Shown here: piece after piece, positions 23,701-34,290 of the stretch
Layout of the letters: every line of letters begins with the position of its first letter
Numbering within the stretch: the stretch's first letter is position 1
Position numbers and translations under genes: made by a program
The notes under the pieces: generated by a model
Database searches by the model: none
What the model was told of the DNA's origin: nothing
What the model saw: the letters and a program-made list of their open reading frames with translations, nothing else
Assembly (NCBI RefSeq): GCF_036588685.1
Contig: NC_086384.1
Coordinates: forward strand, 54,354,945 to 54,418,944
Length of the DNA: 64,000 bases
Reading direction: 5' to 3'
DNA from: Mytilus trossulus
Lineage: Eukaryota > Mollusca > Bivalvia > Mytilida > Mytilidae

Positions 23701-26700
23701 GACTACACCCATACCTGTCAACCTCTGAAAATGAAAAGTCAGGTCATGACCTGCATTGAGAAAAAAAATCTCAGGTCATAACGCGTACGACATTTTGCGG
23801 GCTCAATTGAAGAACAAAAATATGTTTACATATAATTTATATAGTCAATATGTATATAAAACAGTTAGAACATGTATACAAGTTTATTTCAGACTATTGT
23901 TATATTCCATAGTAGCAGACTTGGCATTCTTTAAAAGAACTGCACTTGGTTTCAGTTCATAGCAATGCAAATGTGTATTCATTTTACAAGAAAGAAGAGC
24001 ACACAGTGTATCCTTATTAAGATCAGCCCTAAACTCTGTAGCTATTTTCTTTACTAAAGAAAATGCCCTCTCACTGTCTGCATTGCTGTTTGGCAAAACC
24101 AGTAATGTTTTAGCAAGTTTTGACAAAACAAAAAATCTTGGCTTGTTAAGAAAAATGTCATGCAACTTGGACATTTCTCCCCAAAATGTACCAATGTCAG
24201 TTTCAGGGGAAGTGCAAAGTGGAAGTTCATCTAAAGGGGTCAACTGATAGTCACTGAACTCATCTTGTAGCTTGTTGAAAATATCGTTACGTAGCTCAGG
24301 TAAACAAGTCCTACATTTTGACTTTTGGTTACATTGAAAAAGACCGATAAAACCGAAGGTCGTATTACTTCTAAATACTGGAAACAATTCCGGTCAGAAA
24401 TCCGGGTGAAACGGGTAATGTTAGAAATTCCCGGGACCCGCCGGGTAAAGAAAAACTCCCGGGTGAGAGGTGAAAATAACGGGTGTCACCCGCAAAAAAC
24501 GGGTGAGTTGACAGGTATGTACACCAGTTTAAGAAGGCAAGATTTTAGGAATCTGACATTAAAGATATCGAAAGCTTTTTATAAAACTTACAAAGACACA
24601 CTTTCAATGACTTTTCACAATCATAAAAACATATTTTTAAACAGATAAAACATATTAAGGAGGGGTATTTGCGAAAATACCAGTCGAGAGAATGTTAAAT
24701 TTCACGAGCCTTAAGGCAAGGGAAATTTATTCTCAAGACTAGTATTTTTCGCAAATACCCCTGAAGAACATGATATCTGTTTGATTACACCGAAAGTTAA
24801 TATTCAAAAACTCATTGATGATCGTGACGTTACAAGCATCCAGTCAGATAAAGTATTTTTTGGCAAATACCATGGCAGAGAGGGGAAAAAAGGCATATCC
24901 TATTGGCAAATACCTTGGCAGCGTTAAAAAATGGATAAAATTCATTTCATAACAGTAAACTGGTGAAAAATACACTGACTATCAACCAATCAAAATCCAG
25001 GAGTCTTACATAAGGTGTAATTATTATATAAATTGCTGAATTAACATAGAATATGAGAAAGTCAATCAATAGCAAGGTTTGTCTTATTCATGTTATTGTT
25101 AAGAAAATGAAAGAGAATTTAGAATTTAGATTTTTTTTTTTACTTTCAGCTAAAGATGCTATAGATGCTTTAATGGATTCAAAATGGGCGAAGAAGTCTG
25201 ATGGTGAAATACAGATCTCGGACAGGAAGTCATGTGTTCATCTGATGAATACGTAAGTCTGATACAGACATAATATGATTGATATTGCAATCTGTTTTCA
25301 CAGTCAAATTGCATTGACTTTAGAAATGTCAATGTATTGGTAATTGATTATGTGTCTCTGAAGAGTTTTTATAAAGAATCCAGGTTCTGCAGCATTTTAG
25401 AGTTGTTTGTTTATAATAAAAGTTGTTGTTTATTTCACTCGAAATATTTCATTTGGAACAGCTATAAGTAAAAAAACCAACCATACATTGTACACGTCTT
25501 GAAATGTAATTTTATTAGTACTCAGCTTGAACAGTCCCCAATGAAGACTCACATTCTACTCATTTCTAAGCCTCAAATGAATATTTTTCTGCTCCTTTTA
25601 TGGGCATTATGTTTTCTGGTCTGTGTGTTCGTTGTTTCCTCTGTCCTTCCGTCTGTCTGTCCTGCTTTCTGGGAAAGGTTTTGGTCGTGGTAGTTTTTGA
25701 TGAAGTTGAGGTCCAATCTACTTGAAACTTAGTATACATGTTCCCTTTGATAAGATCATTCTAATTTTAATGCCAAATTAAGAGATTTTACACCATATGC
25801 ACAGTCAACTGAACATACAAAATGATAGTGCCGATGGGCATCTGTGTAATATGGACACATTGTTGTAATATTTATCATAATGTTTTAAATTTGAAAATTT
25901 AACTGCCTCGAGAAAAGAGATATAATGTGTCAAAGAATAAATTGCACACAGCAAGGATTTGGCATCTTTTATCTTTAATAATTTGTGCACTATTTTTACT
26001 TTTTTATTCCAGTTTCCTTCAGAAAGGATTATTCCACAGAGCAGTAAAAGTGGAGAGAAAGAAAGATAAAAGTGACAAAGCAAAGAAAAAGAAAAAAGAT
26101 GATGATGCTATTGAAGAGGTTTGTTGATAGTACATCTTTTTAAAACTGTAACTTCTCTTTAATACATATTCAATGATGTTTTTTTGACATCACTTGCTTA
26201 ATTTTTTTCAGCTTTGAGTGTTTCTGATGAAGTTCAGAAAAGCGCTTCCGATGCAATCAATGTATAGTTGTAATATTCTATTCAGTCCATCCTAAGAACA
26301 TGTTGAATGTCATTCAATTTTTTTTTTCTATTATTTTACTTTTTAAAAAATGAGGAAAATCATAAAATTAAAGTCTTAAACAAGTATTAATGAGGAGTCT
26401 TTATGTGAAGTAAAACAGATTAGAAAATTCTTGACAGTTACATCCTAAATGAGAGCTTAATCTTCAATAATCAGGAAAAACTGAAAGAAAAAAGAATCCA
26501 TAAGTTATGTCGACCTTTTAAGAATGCAGCTAGAGGCCAAACTTTATATATCTAATGCATCCAAACCACTGTTCTGGTTTTACCTTCACCAGGAACGCAA
26601 AAAGCCTTAAATTTGAAAGACATGTGTTTATATACAAGAACCAAAACAGTTGTAGGGCTATATGAAGATTTAATATGTATGAAATAGTTACGGTAGTATT

Positions 26701-29700
26701 GTAAAGCTAAGGTTGACCCCAATATCACAGTCCACTGAACATTGAAGATGATAATGCAAATGCTGCATCTGTGTGCAATGGACACATTCTTTTTATTTCC
26801 AACTTTATCATTAGAAACAAATTACAAACTAGATAATATTGATAAATAAAGTTAACATGACAATGTTCGATTAAATTTGCTGATTCTGTAGTTTATGAAT
26901 ATTTTATTTAAGGATAAAAAGTCAAAGAAGGAGAAGAAAAAAGCCATCACAGAGGGACAGGATAGTGAGACAAAAACAGAGGATAAAAAGAAAGACAAGA
27001 AGGTGTGATTTAGGATTGTTATGTTTAATTAACTAGAATAAGTAAAATATCTAGAATAGATTTGATTGTGCAGTATAAACCCAAAACTATAAGGCAGCAG
27101 TAAGGCTCTATAAAAACTGTTAGCTAAGATCCCTAGGAATTTTTATATGTTGCTTAGAGGAATTATGTTTAGGTCTGCATTTTTAGCTCACCTGGCCTGA
27201 AGGGCCAAGTGAGCTTATGCCATCACTTGGCGTCCGTCGTCGTCTGTCGTCGTAAACTATTTCAAGAATCTTCTCCTCTGAAACTACTGGGCCAAATACT
27301 TCCAAACTTTAACTGAATGTTCCTTAGGGTATCTAGTTTATTAATTGTATCCGAGGTTTTGATCTGTCAACAAACATGGTCGTCATTGCTAAAAATAGAA
27401 CATAGAGGTCAAATGCAGTTTTTGGGTTATAACTCAAAAACCAAAGCATTTAGAGCAAAACTGACATGGGATAATATTGTTTATCAGGTCAAGATCTATC
27501 TGCCCTGAAATTTTCAGATGAATCATACAACCCGTTGTTGGGTTGCTGCCCCTGAATTGGTAATTTTAAGGAAATTTTGCTGTTTTTGGTTATTATCTTG
27601 AATATTATTATAGATAGAGATAAACTGTAAAAAGCAATAATGTTCAGCAAAGTAAGATTTACAAATAAGTCAATATGACTGAAATGGTCAGTTGACCCCT
27701 TTAGGAGTTATTGCCCTTTATAGTAAATTTTTAAGCATTTTTTTGTAAATCTTAGTTATCTTTTACATAAATCTTCTCCTCTGAAACTACTGGGCCAAAT
27801 ACTTCCAAACTTTAACTGAATGTTCCTTAGGGTATCTAGTTTATAAAGTGTATCCGAAGTTTTGATCTATCAACAAACATGGTCGCCATTACTAAAAAAT
27901 AGAACATAGGGGTCAAATGCAGTTTTTGGCTTATAACTCAAAAACCAAAGCATTTAGAGCAAATCTGACACGGGGTAATATTGTTTATCAGGTCAAGATC
28001 TATCTGCCCTGAAATTTTCAGATGAATCAGACAACCCGTTGTTGGGTTGCTGCCCCTGAATTGATAATTTTAAGGAAATTTTGCTGTTTTTGGTTATTAT
28101 CTTGAATATTATTATAGATAGAGATAAACTTTAAAGTGAGCAATAATGTTCAGCAAAGTAAGTTCTACAAATAAGTCTATCTGACCAAAATTGGCAATTG
28201 ACCCCTTAAGGAGTTTTTGCCCTTTAAAGATTTTTTTCACAATTTGTTCATCATGTTGACTTACTTTAAAAAATCTTCTCCTTTGAAACTGCTGTATCAA
28301 TTTCAGCCAAACTTAGGCTAAATGAGTTTCATAGTATGTAGTATAAATTTTATATTTTATTTCCTTGTATGTCAAGAAACATAGCTTCTATGGCTAAAAT
28401 AGAACATCGGAGAAAATGATATTTTTTTTGCTTTTGAAGAAAAAAGGACGATCCAAAAAACATTTTAACAAATTGAAAAGCCAAAATAATCATTGATGAG
28501 AGATTTAACCAAAAGAATTAAGGTGAGCGATTCAGGCTCTTGAGAGCCTCTTGTTTGTTTTGTCTTTATAATTTATGTTCCTCCGTTCGTTCTTTAGTAA
28601 GTTGGTCCGTCTATCCAGCTTCAAGTTAAAGTTTTTGGTCAAGGTAGTTTTTGATGAAGTAGTCCTATAAAATGAAAGTGCAAGAAGGGCATCTGTGAGC
28701 TATGGACACATTCATGACATTATGGTTTTTAAAGTTGAAATTAAGTGTGAATTTGTGAAAATTTTCATAATCTATAATCTTGAAGTTTTTCACGTTTAAA
28801 ATTTGAAAATTTAACTGCCTCGAGAGAAAAGATATATTGTGTAAAGTATAATTGCACACAGCAAGGATAAGGCGGAGAAAAGGAAAAAAGACAAGAATCA
28901 CATTCTAAAAAGAAATTACCAAATAAAGATTTAAATAGAATTGCTTTAGAAAATCTATTATTTTAGAAAGGTAATTTGCAGCTGTTAAATTTTCAGGATG
29001 AAGATAAAAAAGAGGAAAAAAAAGAAGAAAAAAAAGAAGAAAAGAAGAAGAAAGAAAGAAGACTGAAATTAAACATGCATGATGACCAAATTTTCCTTGA
29101 CGGAGATAATGTAAGTTTGGTTTGTCAGTTGTCAATTAGCTGGAACCAATTATATGTCATATGATAAATGTCTTTACATAACACTTTGAAGTATCATTTA
29201 TTTAATATATTTTTTGTAACTATCAATCCTCAAGGAAATCATTTTAGGAAGAACATGCCCTAAAATGTAGTATTTCTAACATATTTGTTCTCAGAAATCA
29301 CTTGTGACATATCAACAGGTTTAAGATTTAAAAACTTGTTTCAACTGGTCAAATTTTTAAATGTAAAATGAAATTTATGAAATTTCAAAGAAAAAAACTA
29401 AACAAAGTCACATGACATATTTGGAATCAAAACATGGTCTTTCTGATGAAAAACATACATGACTACCCTTTGCTCTTAAGGATCTAAAAAAACACTCTGA
29501 AAGATTTGTGGATAAAAGAATTTTCTGTATCCTCTGGATTTATCAAAATGATACACATCTTTAAATATTTGGAGGCTGAAATTTCATTGGCTGAAGTTAG
29601 GATTACCAGAAGAGGAAGGGGAACAGATCCTTGTTACCAAAGAATTGGACAGGGGATCTATATTTAAATCAGATTGGACCATTTTTTTTAATCACATGAT

Positions 29701-31689
29701 CAATTTAAAAGCAGATTTCTTGATGAGGCAGAAAGTTAAATTATCGAAATAAAGTTTTGCCTGACAAAACAGGATTTTGATGAAAGTAGAAAATTTGTAA
29801 ACATGTGAAATAAAGTTATATTTTTTGTCTCCTAGATATATGTGTGGATATATGACCCTATACCAGCAAAGACATTTTTAATTGGACTTCTTATGGGTAA
29901 GTTTGAAATTTGAATACTCTTATTTTATTGGTACATATTTTTTGTACATGTGTATAAGATGGGACTTTCAATGGCTTTCATTGTATTACAATAGTTGAGC
30001 ATCAGGGAGGTAAAAGATACCTTAGAGACTTGAAACTTGTAAGATGAGAATAAATTAATAATGCCATGGGTAAAAAAGAAAAGCAAAAATGACAAACAAT
30101 ATATAGAGCACAAAACACAATATAGAAATCTAAAGACCAAACATTAGCCATTTTATTGATATAAACATGAGAAAATGTGGTATGATTGCTAATGAGACAA
30201 CCCTCCACCAGAGACCAAATAACATTAAAGTTAATTATTATAGAACAAAGGCCTTCAACAATGATCAAAACCCATAACACATTTATTATGGTGATTGTTT
30301 TAAAAACAGTGAAAAAAAGCCAGATTTATCGTTTGATTTCAGAAAACACAATTACAAAAAAAGCAATTAAATTCAAAAGGACAGTTTTAATAAATGTTAT
30401 GCTAATTTCATCACATTTTTCCCAATGCATTGCACAACTTCTCAATCTACAAAATTGTCAAAGAAGGAACTGAATTGATGCATTGAAATAGAAACAGATA
30501 TTGAAATCTTTCAGATTTACGCATACAAAATGAAAAACAATGATGTCAACCATATTTTGTATTTAAAACTAGGAACAGAATAATATAATCAATTTTGCTT
30601 GTTTCTGAATCCTATATAATTCAAGTATCAGATTTGTATTCTTTATGATGTATATATTGATTTATTTGAATAAGATATTGTTTAAACTAACCATATTGTT
30701 TATCTTTTACAGTTGTTGGAGCTGTGGGATTCTGTTTGTTTCCCCTATGGCCAGATGAGATAAGAATTGGAGTTTACTATCTTAGTTTAGTAGGAGCTAG
30801 TTTTGTTGGATTTGTTCTATTTTTAGTTGTTTGTAAGTATTGCTTATTACATGATTAATATGGCTTCTACTAACGAAAGCTTCATTTGTGGGTACTGTTG
30901 TTAGAGACCACTTATGTCAGTACACCTTTCCTATATTGCCTATTTTTTACTTAATTTTTATTGACTATGTTTGAAAAAAAGTCATGTATAATCCATATTC
31001 ATTTTATATCCTAAAATCCTTATCTTCTTGGAAAATTAGGATGTGTAACCTTTTCAGTCATAGGTGAAGATATCAACCAACTGTTTATAAGAAAATCTCA
31101 ACAAAAAAAGTTCTTTTTCACTGTCTTATATGTCTTTTTATAAACTAGAAATTTATTTTATCATTGAACACAAAAAAGAAACTAAACTCTATAAGAAATG
31201 TGTTCACATTATATAATTCAGAAATTAATTAACCTCTTCTGTTTATCCATTCCAGTGAAACAGATATTGTTTTGTTTGTTATGGTTACTGACATTTGGAA
31301 AAATACATTTCTGGCTGTTCCCGAATTTAACAGAAGATGTTGGTGTTCTAGAATCATTTAAGCCATTTTATGAAGTTAAACGACCAGGTGAAACAAAAAA
31401 AGCCAAAGACGTTAAAAAAGAAATGAGAAAACGGAGGGAAAAAGCTCTTGAAAATGAAGAAACGGAAAGCGAAACACAAGAAATGGACCCAGAAAAAACA
31501 GAAGAACAAGGATTTGAAATGGTATCTCACGAAGATATAACTGAAAATGGGGATAAAGGTCAAGATGAGAATGGCGAGGAAGATAAAGATCATGAAGGAG
31601 ACGACGAAGATGTGGGAGAAGAGGAAGACTTTAAAGACAATGAAACAGGAGACAACTCTGACAATGGCGAAGATAAAAAAAATAAATGA
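11735..31689 (+). CDS. SEC62: Translocation protein SEC62, 9 coding exons
   Basis: Exons 11735-11773, 23563-23680, 25150-25252, 26013-26118, 26913-27002, 28997-29110, 29836-29896, 30713-30832 and 31256-31689 join in frame to 394 residues (human protein 399). SEC62 works with SEC61 and SEC63 in the ER membrane, helping post-translational import of small precursors, and also acts as an ER-phagy receptor. Seen here: basic N-terminus; EEYAVAKHLRFN and DALMDSKWAKK of the cytosolic SEC62 domain; GLFHRAVKVE; a lysine-rich linker of three small exons (residues 118-170); KLNMHDDQIFLDGDN-IYVWIYDP; membrane segments about 203-223 and 230-262 separated by a short FPLWPDE loop; HFWLFPNLTEDVG; and a very acidic cytosolic tail with FEMV at 337-340. 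Intron 1 has a GC donor. The introns carry most of the mobile DNA of the window. Confidence 0.95.
12472..13722 (-). mobile_element. 5'-truncated LINE (non-LTR retrotransposon), 3' ORF part
   Basis: A 416-residue open frame on the minus strand has the layout of the end of a LINE ORF2: after the polymerase core, VDERISLARRTSYSLMKTGV, YNIYRIYILPRLLYSLEVLP and a thumb-like helical region, then a C-terminal CCHC knuckle CPICRIEEENLTHFITRCPV. The catalytic RT domain is missing, so it is a 5'-truncated, inactive insertion in SEC62 intron 1. The frame is intact, which suggests it is fairly young. CR1/Jockey-like clades have this layout; I cannot assign the clade. Confidence 0.85.
13970..17618 (+). 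mobile_element. Non-autonomous hAT-type element, 3.65 kb, with target duplication
   Basis: Starts ATACCTGTCAACTGACCCG and ends GGTTGACAGGTATG, an inverted pair, and is flanked by CAGGTTAC on both sides (13962-13969 and 17619-17626), the 8-bp duplication size of hAT elements. The left end has the same GACCCG...GCGGGTG sub-terminal motifs, and the right end the same GCAGGTCATGACCTGCA motif, as the copy at 23710-24519 that carries hAT transposase sequence. No transposase remains inside; instead there is a LINE fragment at 16473-16949 and AT-rich filler. Confidence 0.75.
16473..16949 (-). pseudogene. LINE ORF2 C-terminal fragment
   Basis: A 158-residue frame on the minus strand with IKKYDRSLLTKIRISAHSLA, ETGRY and a knuckle CKLCKDKVEDEVHFLLHCPL, followed by a short basic tail. 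This is the typical end of non-LTR retrotransposon ORF2, of a different family from the copy at 12472. It lies inside the hAT-type element. Confidence 0.75.
18039..18489. repeat. 451-bp repeat, copy 1
   Basis: Same sequence and length as 19786-20236, with 9-bp inverted ends GGTCCGAGA/TCTCGGACC. Confidence 0.9.
19786..20236. repeat. 451-bp repeat, copy 2
   Basis: Partner of 18039-18489. Absence of visible differences implies a very recent copy or gene conversion. Confidence 0.9.
21860..22805. mobile_element. pogo/Tigger-like non-autonomous TIR element
   Basis: Begins CAGTCGACTCTCGTTATCTC and ends with the inverted match GAGACAACGAGAGTTAACTG, directly flanked by TA on both sides, the target of Tc1/mariner/pogo transposases. 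Sub-terminal TTCGACTC and TTCGAGAT motifs recur in both orientations. 946 bp with no transposase frame. Confidence 0.8.
23418..23437. repeat. (TA)n microsatellite
   Basis: Pure TA dinucleotide run of about 10 units in SEC62 intron 1. Confidence 0.9.
23563..23680 (+). CDS. SEC62: SEC62 exon 2
   Basis: Acceptor TTATTTTGTAG, donor TCATAG|GTTTGT. Codes NGEEKCTKEEYAVAKHLRFN through EEVKSFI plus one base, the conserved start of the SEC62 cytosolic domain. Confidence 0.93.
23710..24519 (-). mobile_element. Internally deleted hAT element
   Basis: Bounded by CATACCTGTCAACC and GAGTTGACAGGTATG and flanked by TACACC on both sides (23704-23709, 24520-24525). The right end carries the ACCCG-rich sub-terminal block in antisense, the left end the CAGGTCATGACCTGCA block. 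Only the end of the transposase frame survives, joined directly to the 5' terminal region, as in a deletion derivative. Lies in SEC62 intron 2. Confidence 0.8.
23884..24387 (-). pseudogene. hAT transposase, C-terminal part
   Basis: A 167-residue frame whose last 110 residues contain the hAT dimerisation region: FVLSKLAKTLLVLPNSNADS then ERAFSLVKKI, a family hallmark. The N-terminal zinc finger and catalytic RNase H-like core with its insertion are missing. The first 25 residues come from the element's non-coding terminus, so the start is artificial. Confidence 0.85.
24639..24783. repeat. Foldback palindrome, about 145 bp
   Basis: AAACAGATA...AGGGGTATTTGCGAAAATAC on the left matches ATTTTTCGCAAATACCCCT...TATCTGTTT on the right, and the arms continue inward (GAGAATGTTAAATTTC against GGAAATTTATTCTC) to a CCTTAAGG centre. 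Confidence 0.85.
25150..25252 (+). CDS. SEC62: SEC62 exon 3
   Basis: Acceptor TACTTTCAG, donor AATAC|GTAAGT. Codes AAKDAIDALMDSKWAKKSDG and the ISDRKSCVHLMN segment. Confidence 0.93.
26013..26118 (+). CDS. SEC62: SEC62 exon 4
   Basis: Acceptor TTTATTCCAG, donor GAAGAG|GTTTGT. Codes FLQKGLFHRAVKVERKK and the first lysine/aspartate block. Confidence 0.92.
26913..27002 (+). CDS. SEC62: SEC62 exon 5, lysine-rich linker
   Basis: Acceptor TTTTATTTAAG, donor AAGAAG|GTGTGA. Thirty in-phase codons, DKKSKKEKKKAITEG to KKKDKK. Phase 0 at both ends, so it could be skipped without a frameshift. Confidence 0.85.
27181..28552. repeat. Mollusc-type GCTCACCT...AGGTGAGC element with three internal units
   Basis: Opens TTTTAGCTCACCTGGCCTGA, AGGGCCAAGTGAGC and closes AGGTGAGCGATTCAGGCTCT, TGAGAGCCTC. 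Inside, AATCTTCTCCTCTGAAACTA recurs at 27267, 27769 and (diverged) 28272, giving two full units of about 502 bp and one truncated. It sits in SEC62 intron 5. No coding content. Confidence 0.8.
28799..28920 (+). repeat. Duplicated intron segment with exon-like lysine-rich end
   Basis: 28799-28868 repeats 25888-25965 (AATTTGAAAATTTAACTGCC, TCGAGA, ATTGCACACAGCAAGGAT). At 28866 the text GCACACAGCAAG is followed by GATAAGGCGGAGAAAAGG and AAAAAAGACAAG, which reads DKAEKRKKDKNH in phase 0, like SEC62 linker exons, but no donor follows. Confidence 0.5.
28997..29110 (+). CDS. SEC62: SEC62 exon 6
   Basis: Acceptor AAATTTTCAG, donor GATAAT|GTAAGT. Codes a DEDKKEEKKEEKK tract and then KLNMHDDQIFLDGDN, the conserved segment just before the first membrane span. 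Confidence 0.93.
29836..29896 (+). CDS. SEC62: SEC62 exon 7, start of membrane segment 1
   Basis: Acceptor TGTCTCCTAG, donor CTTATGG|GTAAGT. Codes IYVWIYDPIPAKTFLIGLLM. Confidence 0.93.
30713..30832 (+). CDS. SEC62: SEC62 exon 8, membrane segments
   Basis: Acceptor TATCTTTTACAG, donor GTTGTTT|GTAAGT. Codes the end of segment 1, the FPLWPDEIRIGVYYLSL loop and most of segment 2. Confidence 0.93.
31256..31689 (+). CDS. SEC62: SEC62 exon 9, C-terminal tail and stop
   Basis: Acceptor ATCCATTCCAG. Codes the end of membrane segment 2, HFWLFPNLTEDVGVLESFKP, a basic stretch and about 80 mostly acidic residues; TGA at 31687-31689. FEMV at residues 337-340 lines up with the FEMI LIR core of human SEC62. 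Confidence 0.94.
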
Positions 31690-31868
31690 ACAATTGTGTC
31701 CTTGTTTTAATCTAGTCTGTTATCATTTCGGGAAAATGGATTTTATTTCAATAGAATAGCAAAAATGAGGATAAATGTGACCCTTGTAATACGTTTAAAG
31801 GTCAATATTGGTTCAATAGATATTCATGTCATATGTAGCTTGCATAATTTAAAGAATTTGCCTCACTA

Positions 31869-31918
31869 AATGGTTCAAGGGTTATTTGTGGTGGCCCTTT
31901 TTATTTCCTTGAACCATT
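31869..31918 (+). other. Stem-loop in SEC62 3' UTR
   Basis: AATGGTTCAAGG and CCTTGAACCATT form an exact 12-bp stem with a 26-nt loop, about 180 nt after the stop codon. Confidence 0.55.
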
Positions 31919-32057
31919 TTAGGAAATAAATTATGGGTCCATTTTTTTTACTGGTAGATTTGTAGTCATAAAAGGAAAGGTTAATAAATTATTGCATTTC
32001 ATTTCATTGTATCATAAAAAATTGCCACAGAGTTAGATTTTTATATGGATGTCATCA

Positions 32058-32063
32058 AATAAA
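32058..32063 (+). terminator. Candidate SEC62 poly(A) signal
   Basis: AATAAA about 370 nt after the stop; another lies at 31925-31930. In such AT-rich DNA neither is certain. Confidence 0.35.
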
Positions 32064-34290
32064 ATTTAAAACAATAGCACGAATAGCTGTTTTATAAATC
32101 AGACATGCTTTAAATTACATAGTTGTGATAAAATACTATACATGAGGGAACCTGCAGTAGGAAGATAGGGTACCAGTTGAGTATAGAAGAGAACCAGGGT
32201 CTCTTAAACAATGTATACATAATATGCCATTTCAGAATCTGAAGAACCATGGGAAATTTCATTGTTTTTACCCCAAAATAAAAATAACAGCACCCCATTG
32301 GTGGAATTTTCATTGTTTACAACATTTTTAACCAATCACAGCATTTTGGTGTACACATTTGAAAATGTTACCAAAGATTCATCAGATTCTGAAACAGCCA
32401 ATTGCCAAAGTTGCACCTTTATTTTAATTTATAATCAGGGCTATCCCATTAAAATGAATGCTGGAGGGTAAGAGGGAAGGTTTTGATTGTTGATGTAGTT
32501 GTGCATCATTTATGTTTAAATATCCTTTGATGTACATGCTGTACACACAATTTCTTAAAGATAGTATGTTTGTTATATATTTTTGAAGTTTCTTTATAAC
32601 CTCCCACATTCCTTTTACTGGAATATTCCTTAGGGAATCAGTCAGAGTCAGAAAGTTTATTTTTAAATCAAATATTAAAGTAATAATTATTTCTGTGTTT
32701 AGAACACAGGCTAAAATTTGAACACTGGATATTTATTAAAAACAAAAACTTTGCCAAAAAAAACCCATCTTAAAAGCTTACACCTTTTATCTTAGAAATA
32801 ATTCAGGTCTTGTTTTTTTCAATGAATTCAGTTTGGTATCTTTTATGAAGTGAACTAATTTTCTCAATATTTTACTTATTGTACAAAAAAAATCATTACA
32901 TGAAAATTAAAAAAGATGTTATTACCTGTACTTCTAAGGTATTTCCTGGCAATAATACTGTATGTACCATTTCAAGTCTTCATCATGATCATCATGTCAT
33001 GCTTGTTTTCTGAACATTTGTAAGCGTTTATTAGAATACAACTGCCTCATGCATGCACTATTTTATTATTGTTGAATTAAAGTAGCACAATACAAAGATT
33101 CTATAACTCCAACTCCCAAGTTTTAAAATGCTGTAACTTTCTTTATACATGTTATAATGCTCGAAAATTTATAAAAGTGGTAGTTATGGATAGCTAACAG
33201 ATTACTCTTTCAAATAAATGCAATGAAAGTATGATGCAACAATTAAAGAAATGAAAAAGCTAAATTCATTAAAGTGAACTGACCGATATTTTGCCACTAA
33301 ATACATAATTATTGCATAATAAAAATATTGCATTTATTTAAAAGTTTAATATTTTATCTATCTATATATACCTCTTTTATTATTTTGTATGCATTCATAA
33401 GAAAGTTACAGCATTATAAAGGTTAGTGATTGGAAGTAAAACAATTCTTTGTATTGTGGTACCTTAAAGAAGTATTGATTATTGTATGCATCTTATTTCA
33501 TTTTAACATGTGATACAAAGAAATTTGTTGCATCACATTTTACTGTTCATCCTTCAACATCAACCAATAACTTAATTTTGGATTTGAAATATCTTCTGAT
33601 TGGCTTATAGTTTGTTGTCTATAAACTCACGTACATAATTTTGTCATGATTTACTCTTTCAAAATTGAAATCTAGAATAAAATTATAATTGTAATATTTT
33701 TTCTGTTTGTTCAGGAATAACCTCTAAAATGTGATACCCAATTTAATAACAAACTGCACTGTTGTCAAGTGTGAACCACTTTTTTGTGTAATTTTTCAGA
33801 GAAAGAAAAAAAACTGTTACAGTCATTCCATAAAGTGATTCTATGGAAGATTGTGCATCATTATTTATTAAATAATCTAAAAAATAAAGAGGAACACACA
33901 GCCTTTAGTTAAGCATTAGAATCAAGTACTGAGAATTGGGATGCATCTTATATCATTTAAACATGTGATAAAGAGAAAATAGCTGCACCACATTTTATTA
34001 TTCATTCTTCAACATCAACAAAGTGATATCATAGAAGATAGTGCACCTTTATTCATTATTTGTTATATGCCATCCCATAATATTTATTATTAATTGTATA
34101 TCTATTCAGTATTGTCATTAACATTTGAATACATGTAATAAAAGAAGGAAGACACAACATGTGTTTAAACAAGCTGCATTTGTCAGTCACCTGTTGTTCA
34201 GTAGTGCTCGTTTGTTGATGTGGTTTCATAAGTGTTTCTTGTTTCCCATTTTTGTCTCACCTTGACTGCTTCCTTTATCCGAATTAAAAA
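32064..34290. other. No gene seen
   Basis: AT-rich spacer after SEC62. Contains two related stretches (33480-33560 and 33945-34020: TGCATCTTAT...TTTAACATGTGAT...TTCAACATCAAC) that show local duplication. May include more 3' UTR. Confidence 0.45.

Larger units (their letters stand above)
21250..28712. repeat. Dispersed bivalve repeat, four partial copies in and near SEC62 introns
   Basis: Core CAGTCCACTGAACAT...GATAGTGC...GGGCATCTGTGTAC and TATGGACACATTC occurs near 21255-21310, 25800-25862, 26730-26790 and 28665-28712, all in the plus orientation. The 25680-25862 copy is longest, beginning TAGTTTTTGATGAAGTTGAG. This is a SINE- or MITE-like family; ends are not clear. Confidence 0.7.

Noticed and set aside
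31354..31593. 79-residue Phe-rich minus-strand frame
   Set aside because: Antisense of the lysine/glutamate-rich SEC62 tail.
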